From Lachnospiraceae bacterium (GTDB lineage: Bacteria > Bacillota > Clostridia > Lachnospirales > Lachnospiraceae): a stretch of DNA of 64,000 nt. Each line of letters starts with the position of its first letter. The stretch's first letter is position 1. The stretch lies in assembly GCA_009911185.1 (NCBI GenBank), contig QXWW01000003.1, positions 1-64,000 on the forward strand, given 5' to 3'. The position numbers and the translations under genes are program-made. Positions 8,122-17,270 of the stretch are shown piece by piece. The notes beneath the pieces were generated by a model. It made no database searches. It was not told where the DNA came from and worked only from the letters and a program-made list of their open reading frames with translations.

Positions 8122-10095
8122 ATGAAAAGAAGATATGCAGTGTTATTGCTCAGTGTGACGCTGGGAATATCTGTGCTGAATGGGTGCGGCAGGGCCGGGA
8201 AAGGAACGAAAACCGAATCCGCCGCGGTCCAGGATAAAAAGGACGAAGATGCGGTGTACGGAGAAGTAAGCCAGGTGTCAGAAAATGTTATTACCATAAA
8301 GGTAGGAACAAGAAAGGAAATGGAACGGCCTCAGGGAGAGACACCAAGTTGGCCCCAGGGAGAGAATCCGCAGAGTCCGTCCGGGGAGCAGCCGCCGGGA
8401 GAAATACCGCAAAGATCAGGCGAACAACAGCCGTCAGGGGAAGCGCCACAGAAACCGACAGATGAACAGCCGTCAGGGGAAGCGTTAGAGAGACCGTCAG
8501 GGAAAATAGCAGGAGAAACTCAAATGCCAGACGGTCAGCCGGGAGAAATTCCTTCCATGCTGGAGTTGACGGGAGAAGAGCGGGAAATTAAGGTGACAGA
8601 ACATACCGCCGTCAAACGTGGGAAGATGGGTGGCCCAGGCCAGGAAGGAACCGGGGAGGAGATAAACATAGAAGAGATATCTGAGGGGGACACGATACGA
8701 GTGGTGTTTGCAGAAGACGGAAATGCAGAAGAGATTGTGGTAATATCAGGAGGAGGGCCGGAAGGCGGGGCGGCTCCGTCTTCCCAGCCAGAAAGTTATG
8801 AAGCCGTGAAAGTATATCGTGAGGACGTGCAGGCGGAAAATGAGACGATTCATTCAAAGGGGACAGACGAAAATGCAGTTCTGGTGTCAGACGGAGCCAA
8901 GGCGGAACTGAAGAAATTTACGGTGTCCAGAGTTTCCGGGGAGAGTACGGGAGGGGATCGCGCCAGCTTTTACGGCGTTGGGGCGGCAGTGCTGGCTGAG
9001 GAGGGAACCGCATATATTTCGGACAGCGTAATAGAGACGGATGCGGCAGGAGGAGCAGGGATATTTGCTTATGGAAAGGGAACGGTATATGTCAGGGATA
9101 CCGCGGTCACTACCAGCCAGGATACTTCTGGCGGCATTCATGCGGCGGGAGGCGGAAAGCTCTACGCCTGGGATATGGAGGTTGAAACAAATGGAGAATC
9201 GGCGGCGGCAGTCCGAAGCGACCGGGGCGGCGGAACCATCGTGGTGGACGGCGGCAATTATGTTGCCAACGGCGTGGGTTCTCCGGTGGTATACAGTACT
9301 GCCGATATCGCCGTACACAATGCCAGCCTGACAGCAAATGGTTCAGAGGCAGTGTGTATCGAGGGGCGCAATGCACTGCGTTTATATAATTGCACGTTAA
9401 CAGGAACTATGGGGGAGGATGCGCGCAATGACTGCGTCTGGAACGTGATCCTGTATCAGAGCATGTCGGGGGACGCAGAGGAGGGAAACAGTACGTTTGA
9501 GATGCAGGGTGGAACCTTGAAGGCGAACCATGGAGGTATGTTCTATACGACGAATACAGAGTCGACAATTGTTTTATCGGAAGTAACGCTTGAGAATGCC
9601 GGCGACAGCGCATTTTTTCTGAAATGCACCGGGAACCAGAACCAGCGGGGCTGGGGAACGGCCGGGAGCAACGGGGCGGATTGTCTGTTTACCGCCGTCC
9701 ATCAGAGTATGGAAGGAGATATTATCTGGGACAGCATCAGTCAACTGGATGTTTATATGACGAAAAACAGCGCGCTCACAGGAGCCGTGGTACAGGATGA
9801 AAGCTGTGCCGAAAATGGCGGAGAGGGACACTGCAATCTTTATCTGGGAGAAGGGTGTACCTGGACGGTAACTGGAGACAGCAGTTTCAGCGGTCTCTTT
9901 ACGCAGGGCAGGATTGTGGATGACAAGGGAAAAACCGTTACAATTCAGGGAAAAGATGGAACCATTTACGTAGAAGGAGAGAGCGGTTATCGTATCACTG
10001 TGGAAAAATACAGCGATACGGCAGACCTTTCGGAAGCGGGAACGATCACGGATTGGACGGAGTATGAGGTGGAAAAACCAGCACAGTTTGTTTAG
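8122..10095 (+). CDS. lipoprotein with Pro/Gly-rich stalk and beta-helix-like body
   Basis: Surface lipoprotein of about 657 residues, starting at ATG 8122 (AAAGGA at 8108-8113; the in-frame ATG at 8101 lacks a site). The signal peptide ends in the lipobox LNGC, with Cys22 as the lipidation site. Next comes a Pro/Gly/Glu-rich stalk (about residues 70-140) with repeated QPSGEAP-type units. The C-terminal 400 residues are a succession of short Gly/Asn-rich strands (TVYVRDTAV, TIVVDGGNY, NALRLYNCTL), as in right-handed parallel beta-helices. The gene is followed 11 bases later by a MacA-like adaptor and an ABC exporter, so it may be a substrate or partner of that exporter. Substrate and activity are unknown. 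Confidence 0.75.
   Translation: MKRRYAVLLLSVTLGISVLNGCGRAGKGTKTESAAVQDKKDEDAVYGEVSQVSENVITIKVGTRKEMERPQGETPSWPQGENPQSPSGEQPPGEIPQRSGEQQPSGEAPQKPTDEQPSGEALERPSGKIAGETQMPDGQPGEIPSMLELTGEEREIKVTEHTAVKRGKMGGPGQEGTGEEINIEEISEGDTIRVVFAEDGNAEEIVVISGGGPEGGAAPSSQPESYEAVKVYREDVQAENETIHSKGTDENAVLVSDGAKAELKKFTVSRVSGESTGGDRASFYGVGAAVLAEEGTAYISDSVIETDAAGGAGIFAYGKGTVYVRDTAVTTSQDTSGGIHAAGGGKLYAWDMEVETNGESAAAVRSDRGGGTIVVDGGNYVANGVGSPVVYSTADIAVHNASLTANGSEAVCIEGRNALRLYNCTLTGTMGEDARNDCVWNVILYQSMSGDAEEGNSTFEMQGGTLKANHGGMFYTTNTESTIVLSEVTLENAGDSAFFLKCTGNQNQRGWGTAGSNGADCLFTAVHQSMEGDIIWDSISQLDVYMTKNSALTGAVVQDESCAENGGEGHCNLYLGEGCTWTVTGDSSFSGLFTQGRIVDDKGKTVTIQGKDGTIYVEGESGYRITVEKYSDTADLSEAGTITDWTEYEVEKPAQFV
8426..8484 (+). 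repeat. direct repeat in the lipoprotein stalk
   Basis: A 20-base sequence beginning AACAGCCGTC is present exactly at 8426-8445 and 8465-8484, a 39-base (13-codon) period. It encodes the repeated QPSGEA unit. Less exact copies extend from about 8330 to 8550. Such repeats can change in copy number and so alter stalk length. Confidence 0.8.
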
Positions 10096-10106
10096 GAGGG
10101 ATTACA

Positions 10107-12482
10107 GTGAAGAAAAGGGCAGGAAACTGGAAGCAATTAAGCAGGAAGAAAAAGGCGCTGCTGATTCTGGCGTTTGCAGCGGGGGCAGGCGTAATCTCTT
10201 TTGGCATCTATTCGGTAAAGGCAACGCCGGCAAAAGAGGGAGCAGACCGCAGCAGGGCAGTTCAGGAGGTTCAGGCACAGACGGGAAGCATTTCCGATAC
10301 GATGGTAGGGACTGGGAATTTAGAACTGCAGGAAGGGGAGACGGTAACGATTCCTTCGGGCCTCATTGTGGAAGAAGTGAAAGTGGAAAGCGGTGATTCT
10401 GTTTCCGAAGGAGACGTACTCGCTGTGGTAAATCAGACGTCCGTGCTTGGCGCTCTGGAAGAGGTTCAGGAACAGATAGAAAAACTGGATGAAAAAATTG
10501 ATGAAAGCAAAGACGATACGGACGCTGGGTACATAAAATCAAAAGTGGATGCAAGAGTGAAGAAGATATTTGTACAAGAAGGGCAGGAGATCGCAGACTG
10601 CATGTTGGAGCAGGGCGCTTTGATGTTGTTGTCTTTGGATGGGTATCTGGCGGTAGAGATTGAAACGAATGCAGAGCCAGCCAGAGGGGACAGTGTGACA
10701 GTGCTGCGTTCAGACGGGACGCAAAAAGAAGGGACGGTAGAAACTGTTTCAGGCGGAACATGCAAGATTCTTTGTACGGACAGCGGTATTGGAATGGGAG
10801 AGCAGGTGATAATTGCAGATGCCGACGGCAACGAACTGGGAACAGGCAGCACCAGCATTCACCAGCAGCTTGCTGTTACCGCAGCGGCGGGAATCGTCGA
10901 AGACATTTGCGTATCTGAGGATCAGAAAGTTTATACAGATACAAGGCTTATGAGTTTGGACAATAGCGGCCAGAGCCTCGAATATCAGGAACTGATGGCA
11001 GAACGTCAGGAATTGGCGGCAACTTTACAAAAATTGATAAAAATAGCCCAGAGCGGGACTATTACCGCGGAGGCAGAAGGAATCGTGCAGTCGGTAAATA
11101 TTTCCGCAGAGGCCAGCCAGAATGAGGGGGAAGCGGGAAATCTTCAGGTGTCCAAACATTCAGCGTCAGTTGTGGCGAGCGCGGCGGCAGCAGAAGAGCA
11201 AATACAAGAAGAGGAGGCGCTGACACTGGAAATTACAGATTCTGGAACGTCAGGCAAGAGCAGTCTTATGGTACAGACGCCTGAAACAGGGGCGAAGCCT
11301 CAAAAAGAAATAAAAACGGAAGATGGAAGTTATACGGGAACCATTTCCTGGAAACCGGAACACAAAGTTTTTGTGGAGAAGACCTCTTATCAGGCAAGCG
11401 TCACATTACATGCCGCGGATGGTTATTCTTTTACCGGAGACAGTATTAGCAGGGTGAAAACAGGCATTCTTTCCGGAGTAATGGTGTCGGAAGATGGAAA
11501 AAATCTCAGTCTGCAGCTTACATATCCTTTTACGGAGGCAGAGAAACAGGAAGAACAGAAAGAAAAAAATAAAACAGATTTGCCGGAAAATAACGAAGAC
11601 CAGAAGAAATCTGAAAACGGATCAACAACAGAGACAAACGATGAAAATAGCATAGAGGCAGGAAAAAAGACAGAGACACAGAATCATAATACGGTCGGGA
11701 ATGAAACTGTACAGGTACAAAATCAGGGGGAAATCATGCAAAACGCTTCCGGCAATACGGCGGCGTCCGGAGGTTCTGGTACGAAAACGGCGGCGACTGC
11801 GGTTTTGACTGACAGTGAGGAAGAAAGCGCGGAATATGCAAATTCCAGCAGCGAAGTTGCCGCGTTTACACTGGCGGCGGCAGACACCATGATATTATCG
11901 GTCTATGTGGATGAACTGGATATTAATTCTGCGGCGGTCGGCCAGCAGGCAGAAATTACGTTGGACGCTTTGGAAGGAGAACAATTTACCGGGACGGTCA
12001 CAAAAGTCGGCAGCGCGGCCAGCAGTTCCAGCGGCGGTGTAGCCAAGTATACCGTAAACATTGCCATTCCCAGAGATGAGCGCATGAAAGAAGGGATGAA
12101 TGCCTCGGCAACGATTACAATTGAAAAGCGTGAAGATGTGGTGGTACTTCCGGTAAATGCGCTTCAGGAGCGCGGGAACCGTGTATTTGTCTATAAACAG
12201 GCAGAGAGCGACGGGACTCTTTCGGGAGAACAGGAGGTTCGCACCGGTTTGTCGGATGGAGATATGGTGGAAATAACGGAAGGTTTGTCGGATGGAGACA
12301 AGGTATATTATCTGAAGAGTGGAAATACTTCTCAGCAGGGGAGCGGCAGAATGGAAGGAGTACCGGATTGGGGAGAAATGCCTCTGGGAGGACCTGGAGG
12401 CGACAGAGAAGAAATACCTCAGGGGTTTTTTCAGGGGGGAGAATCAGGCAGGGGAATGCCAGGAGCGATGGGTAAGGAATAG
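10107..12482 (+). CDS. MacA-like periplasmic adaptor (HlyD family) with embedded Ig-like domain
   Basis: Membrane fusion protein of 791 residues that should bridge the ABC exporter encoded next. GTG at 10107 follows AGGAGGG. An N-terminal membrane anchor lies at about 17-34. A biotinyl-lipoyl-like domain (IVEEVKVESGDSVSEGDVL) starts near 87 and a short helical hairpin follows. The adaptor core resumes near 590 (SVYVDELDINSAAVGQQAEI) and ends in a membrane-proximal domain and a Gly/Met-rich tail. Between them lies an unusual insert of about 230 residues. It has a compact segment at about 408-480 resembling bacterial surface Ig-like domains (TGTISWKPEHKVF, then VTLHAADGYSFTG), followed by an Asn/Glu/Lys-rich linker. 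Typical MacA proteins are 370-500 residues. Confidence 0.82.
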   Translation: MKKRAGNWKQLSRKKKALLILAFAAGAGVISFGIYSVKATPAKEGADRSRAVQEVQAQTGSISDTMVGTGNLELQEGETVTIPSGLIVEEVKVESGDSVSEGDVLAVVNQTSVLGALEEVQEQIEKLDEKIDESKDDTDAGYIKSKVDARVKKIFVQEGQEIADCMLEQGALMLLSLDGYLAVEIETNAEPARGDSVTVLRSDGTQKEGTVETVSGGTCKILCTDSGIGMGEQVIIADADGNELGTGSTSIHQQLAVTAAAGIVEDICVSEDQKVYTDTRLMSLDNSGQSLEYQELMAERQELAATLQKLIKIAQSGTITAEAEGIVQSVNISAEASQNEGEAGNLQVSKHSASVVASAAAAEEQIQEEEALTLEITDSGTSGKSSLMVQTPETGAKPQKEIKTEDGSYTGTISWKPEHKVFVEKTSYQASVTLHAADGYSFTGDSISRVKTGILSGVMVSEDGKNLSLQLTYPFTEAEKQEEQKEKNKTDLPENNEDQKKSENGSTTETNDENSIEAGKKTETQNHNTVGNETVQVQNQGEIMQNASGNTAASGGSGTKTAATAVLTDSEEESAEYANSSSEVAAFTLAAADTMILSVYVDELDINSAAVGQQAEITLDALEGEQFTGTVTKVGSAASSSSGGVAKYTVNIAIPRDERMKEGMNASATITIEKREDVVVLPVNALQERGNRVFVYKQAESDGTLSGEQEVRTGLSDGDMVEITEGLSDGDKVYYLKSGNTSQQGSGRMEGVPDWGEMPLGGPGGDREEIPQGFFQGGESGRGMPGAMGKE

Positions 12483-12493
12483 GAGAGAGGCAT

Positions 12494-13168
12494 ATGATTC
12501 AATTACATGAAGTTTCAAAAATATATGAGATGGGAAACGACAGGGTTTATGCTCTGGATCATGCCAGTATGGAAGTGAAAGAGGGGGAATTTGTCAGTAT
12601 TGTGGGGCCTTCCGGAAGTGGAAAATCTACCATGATGAATATTATTGGCTGTCTGGATACGGCGGACGAGGGCTCCTATATGTTGGACGGAATATCCATT
12701 GAACATTATTCTGAGACGGAGCTGGCGGGCATCCGCAACCGTAAAATTGGGTTTATTTTTCAGAATTTTAATTTGCTGCCCAGGCTGACAGCGGAGGAAA
12801 ATGTAGAGCTTCCATTAATATATCAAAAACTTCCGGTGAAGGAACGCAGGCAAAGGGTGGCGGAGGCTATGCAGCAGGTGGAACTTTCGCACAGGAAAGG
12901 GCATCGTCCGGCAGAACTGTCGGGAGGGCAGCAGCAGAGAGTTGCAATTGCCCGTGCCCTGGTGACTAGGCCGTCGTTGTTTCTTGCAGACGAACCGACT
13001 GGAAATCTGGATTCCAAGACAGGGCGGGAGATTCTGCAATTGTTTCACAGTCTCCATCAGGCAGGGAACACGATTGTGCTGATTACCCACGACCATCAGG
13101 TGGCAGAGGAGGCGGAGCGCAAGATCTATATTCGGGATGGAAAAGTAAGCAGGGAGGCAAAGGAATGA
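12494..13168 (+). CDS. MacB/LolD-type ABC transporter ATP-binding protein
   Basis: ATPase subunit of a MacB-type exporter, 224 residues. Walker A is [11 protein letters not shown] near residue 36, the signature is [15 protein letters not shown] near 139, Walker B is [13 protein letters not shown] near 160, and the switch His is in ITHDH. The start is ATG at 12494 after AGGAGAG. It ends in a 4-base ATGA overlap with the permease gene. Domain content (ATPase and permease on separate chains) is usual for Gram-positive MacB systems, which export peptides, toxins or antibiotics. Confidence 0.95.
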   Translation: MIQLHEVSKIYEMGNDRVYALDHASMEVKEGEFVSIVGPSGSGKSTMMNIIGCLDTADEGSYMLDGISIEHYSETELAGIRNRKIGFIFQNFNLLPRLTAEENVELPLIYQKLPVKERRQRVAEAMQQVELSHRKGHRPAELSGGQQQRVAIARALVTRPSLFLADEPTGNLDSKTGREILQLFHSLHQAGNTIVLITHDHQVAEEAERKIYIRDGKVSREAKE

Positions 13169-14376
13169 TACAGACGGGAAAAATGGCATGGGATGCAGTC
13201 AGCGCCAATAAACTCAGAACGTTTTTGACAATGCTTGGAATTATCATCGGTGTGGCGGCGTTGATTATACTGGTGTCCATTGCAGATGGAGCGGGAGATT
13301 CTGTTTCCAGCCAGATTTCGCAGATGGGGAGCAATTATTTGAGTGTAAGGATTACAGATAACAAAGAAAATCCTTTGAAATTGGCGGAGTTTTCAGAATT
13401 AATGGATGAAAAGGTCTTTTTTGCAGCAGCTCCGATCGGGAGAACAAGCGTTACCGGGAAAAGCGGGCATACCAGCAGTTCTATGAATGTGTACGGAACC
13501 AGCGGAGGATATTTTTCTATTATGAAGATGGAATTGTACGCGGGCAGATTGTTGAAGCAGACGGATCTGGATAATCATTCGCATGTGATCGTCATTTCCT
13601 ATGATACGGCTGTGGAGTATTTTGGACATGCAGACGCGGCGGGGGAGAGTCTCTCACTGGACGGCAAGTCCTTTCAGGTGGTGGGGGTGCTCTCAGAAGA
13701 TGCAGTTTCGCCCAATTCCGCCATGGCGGTAAAAAGCAGTGACGACACTTCTCAGTCAGTGACATTGGAGGGGTATATTCCTTATTCTTCTTTGAGCAAG
13801 TTAGCCGAAAATGTATTGGAAATTAATCAGTTCTATGTGTCTTCCGCAGAGGAGTCGTCCATGGAACGGGCGCAGCAGGAATTGGAAAATATCATGTTGA
13901 AACGTTTCGGAAACGATGAGGATGCATTTTCCATTGAAAATCAGTCTGAGGTTATGGAGGCTATGGTGGAAGTTGATCATACCATGTCTCTGATGCTGGG
14001 AGGAATTGCAGCCATTTCTCTGCTGGTAGGAGGGATTGGCATTATGAATATTATGCTGGTATCCGTTACCGAGCGTACCAGGGAGATTGGCATACGAAAA
14101 GCAATTGGAGCAGGACGGGGCGAAATTATGCTGCAGTTTTTGTTTGAAGCGTTGCTTGTCAGTATGGCGGGCTGTCTTACGGGAATTGGCTGTTCCTGGT
14201 GCGCTTTAAAGATCATTGGTGAAGTTATGGGTGAGGCGATGAGTGTTGCCATGAATGGAAAAGTAGCGCTGCTCTCAGTACTGTTTTCTGGAATCATCGG
14301 TGTTCTATTTGGGATTTACCCGGCTCATAAGGCGGCAAAGAAGAAACCAATAGATGCCTTGCGGTATTCGGGATAA
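13165..14376 (+). CDS. MacB-type ABC transporter permease (FtsX fold)
   Basis: A 403-residue permease: one N-terminal helix (about 18-40), an extracellular MacB_PCD-like domain (about 45-270) and three C-terminal helices. The conserved FtsX segment LVGGIGIMNIMLVSVTER is followed by TREIGIRKAIGAGRGEI, near residues 287-320. It is translationally coupled to the ATPase. Together with the adaptor it forms a mechanotransmission exporter, presumably acting on an extracellular or membrane-attached substrate such as the co-encoded lipoprotein. Confidence 0.93.
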   Translation: MIQTGKMAWDAVSANKLRTFLTMLGIIIGVAALIILVSIADGAGDSVSSQISQMGSNYLSVRITDNKENPLKLAEFSELMDEKVFFAAAPIGRTSVTGKSGHTSSSMNVYGTSGGYFSIMKMELYAGRLLKQTDLDNHSHVIVISYDTAVEYFGHADAAGESLSLDGKSFQVVGVLSEDAVSPNSAMAVKSSDDTSQSVTLEGYIPYSSLSKLAENVLEINQFYVSSAEESSMERAQQELENIMLKRFGNDEDAFSIENQSEVMEAMVEVDHTMSLMLGGIAAISLLVGGIGIMNIMLVSVTERTREIGIRKAIGAGRGEIMLQFLFEALLVSMAGCLTGIGCSWCALKIIGEVMGEAMSVAMNGKVALLSVLFSGIIGVLFGIYPAHKAAKKKPIDALRYSG

Positions 14377-14385
14377 AGCTTACAG

Positions 14386-14416
14386 CGTCTGTGATGAAAA
14401 TCGCAGGCGTTTTTTT
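14386..14416 (+). terminator. Rho-independent terminator
   Basis: CGTCTGTGAT at 14386-14395 pairs with ATCGCAGGCG at 14400-14409 (two G-U pairs), followed by a run of seven T. It ends the lipoprotein/export operon. Confidence 0.88.
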
Positions 14417-14453
14417 CTTTGTCTTTTTGTTTCTTTGTATTTTTTGAAAATTT

Positions 14454-14460
14454 TGTCGAA
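14454..14460 (+). promoter_or_regulatory. Spo0A-box-like site before the acylation cluster
   Basis: TGTCGAA matches the core 0A-box consensus. It sits 172 bases before the first gene of the cluster, within a longer block (about 14450-14485) that closely resembles the one before the fibronectin-like surface protein at 22918-22950. The two share TTTGTCGAAAAA, then TAA, then GACA at the same spacing. Confidence 0.45.
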
Positions 14461-14632
14461 AAAGTAATCTTTAATAGACATTGTAACTAGCAGGAGATAT
14501 GATAAAAAACGGAAATGAATTTAAGTAAAAACAGGACATCATTTATCAGGAGCTGCGAGAGAATAAAGTTTTGGGGAGTATGGTCAGTACCAGTACAGAC
14601 AGAAGCAGTTTTTCCCTATCAGAGAGGTAGAA

Positions 14633-16432
14633 ATGAGAGAACTTGAATATCCGTTTGAGGCAGAATATATTATAAAAAAGAAAAAATCATTGAAGAAGCG
14701 GCTGCTTGCAAGAGAAAATCAGAATTTCATCGAAAAAAGAGTTGCCATATTAGGCGGTGAGACTACAGAAAATATTAAGCTTACGCTGGAACTTTTTCTT
14801 CTGAATTATGGGATAAAGCCAGAATTTTATGAATCGGAATATAATCAGTATTATGAAGAGGGTATGTTTCCTAATACGGAATTAGAGGCGTTTCAACCGG
14901 ATATTATATATGTCTGCACATGTGTAAGAAATATTTTGGACTGGCCATTACTGTCAGATGACGCGACAATTGTAGAACATAAAAAACAGGCTGTTGTAAG
15001 TAAGTTTACAGGTTTTTGGGATGCTATGTTTGATAGGTATCATTGTCCAATTATTCAGAATAACTTTGAATATCCGTTTTTCAGGCTTATGGGAAATAAA
15101 GATGCCAGCGACTATCATGGCAGGGTGAACTTTGTGACGATGATTAACTGCGCGTTTTATAATTATGCCCAGAAGCACGAACATTTTTTTATATGTGATG
15201 TTAACTATATTTCAGCAGCCTATGGACTGGATAAGTGGGCAGATCCATATTATTGGCATATGTATAAATATGCCGTAGCGGTTCCTGCCATACCCTATTT
15301 AGCGTTTAATGCAGCAAACATTATGAAATCAATATATGGAAAGAATAAAAAGGCGTTTAACCTGGATTTAGATAATACGATATGGGGTGGAATCGTAGGC
15401 GATGACGGCGCTGACAATATAGAAATTGGACAGGAAACTTCACTGGCTCAGACATACAGTGAATTTCAAGATTATATTAAGCTTCATAAGCAGATGGGCG
15501 TGCTATTGACAGTCAATTCCAAGAATGATGAAGTTAATGCCGTTAGTGGATTGGAAAGACCGGACAGTATTCTGAAAAAAGATGACTTCCTTAGTTTTAA
15601 ATCAAATTGGAATCCTAAGAGCAGGAACATAGTGGAAACGGCGCAGGAATTAACGCTATTACCGGAGAGTTTTGTATTTGTTGATGATAATCCGGCAGAG
15701 AGGGCAATTGTCGAAGAACAGGTTCCAGGCGTTGCGGTACCTAAGATAGATGGCGTGGAACATTATATTCAAGTGATTGACAAATCAGGTTTTTTTGAGG
15801 TTACCGCTTTTTCAGAGGATGACTTAAAAAGAAATGAGATGTACCAGGAGAATGCAAAAAGGCGCCAGTTACAGACTTCTTTTACGAGTTATGAGGACTA
15901 TCTTAAGTCACTGAAGATGAAAGGAGAAATCCAGAGTTTTGTTCCAATGTATATGTCGCGGATAGCCCAACTGACGAATAAAAGCAATCAGTTTAATCTG
16001 ACGACAAAGAGATATAGCCAAAGTGATATTGAGGCAGCGGCATGTGATCCCGCCCGCATCACTCTTTATGGAAAATTGGCAGATAAATTTGGTGACAATG
16101 GTGTAGTCAGCATTGTGATTGGCCGGATTGACGGACCAGAAAAGGACGAGCTTCATATGGAATTATGGCTAATGAGCTGCAGAGTGTTGAAGCGGGATAT
16201 GGAGTTTGCCATGATGGACGAACTTGTTGTAAAGGCAAAGGAAGCAGGAATAAAAAAACTTGTGGGCTATTATTATCCGACGGCTAAGAATGCTATGGTG
16301 AAAGAATTCTATGCCCTGCAGGGATTTACAAAGATATCGGAAGATGCCGAAGGAAATACGGTATGGGAATATTTCATTGAGGATACTTATGAAAAGAAAC
16401 AACGAGTCATTGCGGTGAATGATTATGTATAA
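14633..16432 (+). CDS. FkbH-like HAD-IIIC family protein
   Basis: A 599-residue protein of the FkbH/HAD-IIIC type. The HAD motif I is in DLDNTIWGGIVGDDG, with Asp245 and Asp247. An N-terminal SGNH-like region (about 30-230) precedes it and a GNAT-like C-terminal region follows (LTNKSNQFNLTTKRYSQSDI near 445-465). In polyketide pathways FkbH proteins take a C3 unit from 1,3-bisphosphoglycerate, remove phosphate and load glyceryl onto an acyl carrier protein. An acyl carrier protein is encoded in this cluster. The gene opens the operon and ends inside the following gene. Composition is AT-richer than in the preceding operon, suggesting transfer. Confidence 0.88.
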   Translation: MRELEYPFEAEYIIKKKKSLKKRLLARENQNFIEKRVAILGGETTENIKLTLELFLLNYGIKPEFYESEYNQYYEEGMFPNTELEAFQPDIIYVCTCVRNILDWPLLSDDATIVEHKKQAVVSKFTGFWDAMFDRYHCPIIQNNFEYPFFRLMGNKDASDYHGRVNFVTMINCAFYNYAQKHEHFFICDVNYISAAYGLDKWADPYYWHMYKYAVAVPAIPYLAFNAANIMKSIYGKNKKAFNLDLDNTIWGGIVGDDGADNIEIGQETSLAQTYSEFQDYIKLHKQMGVLLTVNSKNDEVNAVSGLERPDSILKKDDFLSFKSNWNPKSRNIVETAQELTLLPESFVFVDDNPAERAIVEEQVPGVAVPKIDGVEHYIQVIDKSGFFEVTAFSEDDLKRNEMYQENAKRRQLQTSFTSYEDYLKSLKMKGEIQSFVPMYMSRIAQLTNKSNQFNLTTKRYSQSDIEAAACDPARITLYGKLADKFGDNGVVSIVIGRIDGPEKDELHMELWLMSCRVLKRDMEFAMMDELVVKAKEAGIKKLVGYYYPTAKNAMVKEFYALQGFTKISEDAEGNTVWEYFIEDTYEKKQRVIAVNDYV

Positions 16433-17270
16433 AATTGCATTCCATAACAAGGTAGAAATTCCACAGTTAGGCTTAGGTACCTGGCAGATTACGGATAAGC
16501 CGCAGATGGCGGATGTGATAAGAGCCGCACTGTCTCTTGGTTATCGTTTGATTGATACGGCGGCTGCATATTGTAACGAAATGGCAATAGCAAAGGCTAT
16601 TGGTGCAAATGAAGTAAAGAGAGAGGAGTTATTTATTTCTGATAAGGTATGGAACACGAGTCGGGGATTTGCAGATGTTCAGAAAGCGTGCAGGAAATCT
16701 TTAAAGAAACTTAAGGTTGATTATCTTGATATGTATTTAATCCACTGGCCGGCTTCCATGAAATTATATCCGAATTGGATTGAGATTAATGCTGACACAT
16801 GGAAGGGCATGGAGCAGTTATACAGGGATGGCCTGGTGAAATCTATCGGCGTATGTAATTTTAAAGTACATCATTTGCAGGAGTTGATGAAATCTGCTGA
16901 AATTTTGCCGATGATTAATCAAATCGAGATGCATCCAGGGATGAACCAGACAGAGGTATTAAACTACTGCAATGCGAACGGAATTAAGGTGGAGGCAAGC
17001 AGTCCTTTGGGAAATGGACAGATATTAAAAAATGAAAAGCTGATAGAAATTTCGAAGAAAAAAGGGAAAAGTGCCGCACAGATTTGTTTGCGCTGGGGCA
17101 TTCAAAAAGGAGTCATTGTCATTCCTAAAACAACAAATATTGAAAGATTAGAGGAGAATATAAATATTTTTGACTTTGTACTTGATTTGAATGAGATGGA
17201 GATGATAGACAATATTCCGTATTGCGGCGGAATAGGAATTGATTCTGACGAGGTGGTTGAATTTGGCTAA
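16425..17270 (+). CDS. aldo/keto reductase
   Basis: NADPH-dependent reductase of the AKR fold, 281 residues. Expected motifs are present: GLGTWQ near residue 19, the catalytic Asp and Tyr in LIDTAAAYCNE, Lys in FISDKVWN, and His in MYLIHWPA. The cofactor-binding end is in VIVIPKTTNIERLEEN. ATG at 16425 is preferred over 16419 because GGTGA lies at 16414-16418. It overlaps the FkbH-like gene by 8 bases. In this setting it probably reduces an aldehyde or keto group on the intermediate made for the acyl carrier protein. The true substrate is unknown. Confidence 0.88.
   Translation: MYKIAFHNKVEIPQLGLGTWQITDKPQMADVIRAALSLGYRLIDTAAAYCNEMAIAKAIGANEVKREELFISDKVWNTSRGFADVQKACRKSLKKLKVDYLDMYLIHWPASMKLYPNWIEINADTWKGMEQLYRDGLVKSIGVCNFKVHHLQELMKSAEILPMINQIEMHPGMNQTEVLNYCNANGIKVEASSPLGNGQILKNEKLIEISKKKGKSAAQICLRWGIQKGVIVIPKTTNIERLEENINIFDFVLDLNEMEMIDNIPYCGGIGIDSDEVVEFG

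Noticed and set aside
8612-9613. Several minus-strand and alternate-frame open frames within the lipoprotein gene
   Set aside because: Composition shadows of the GC-richer coding strand; no recognisable protein content.
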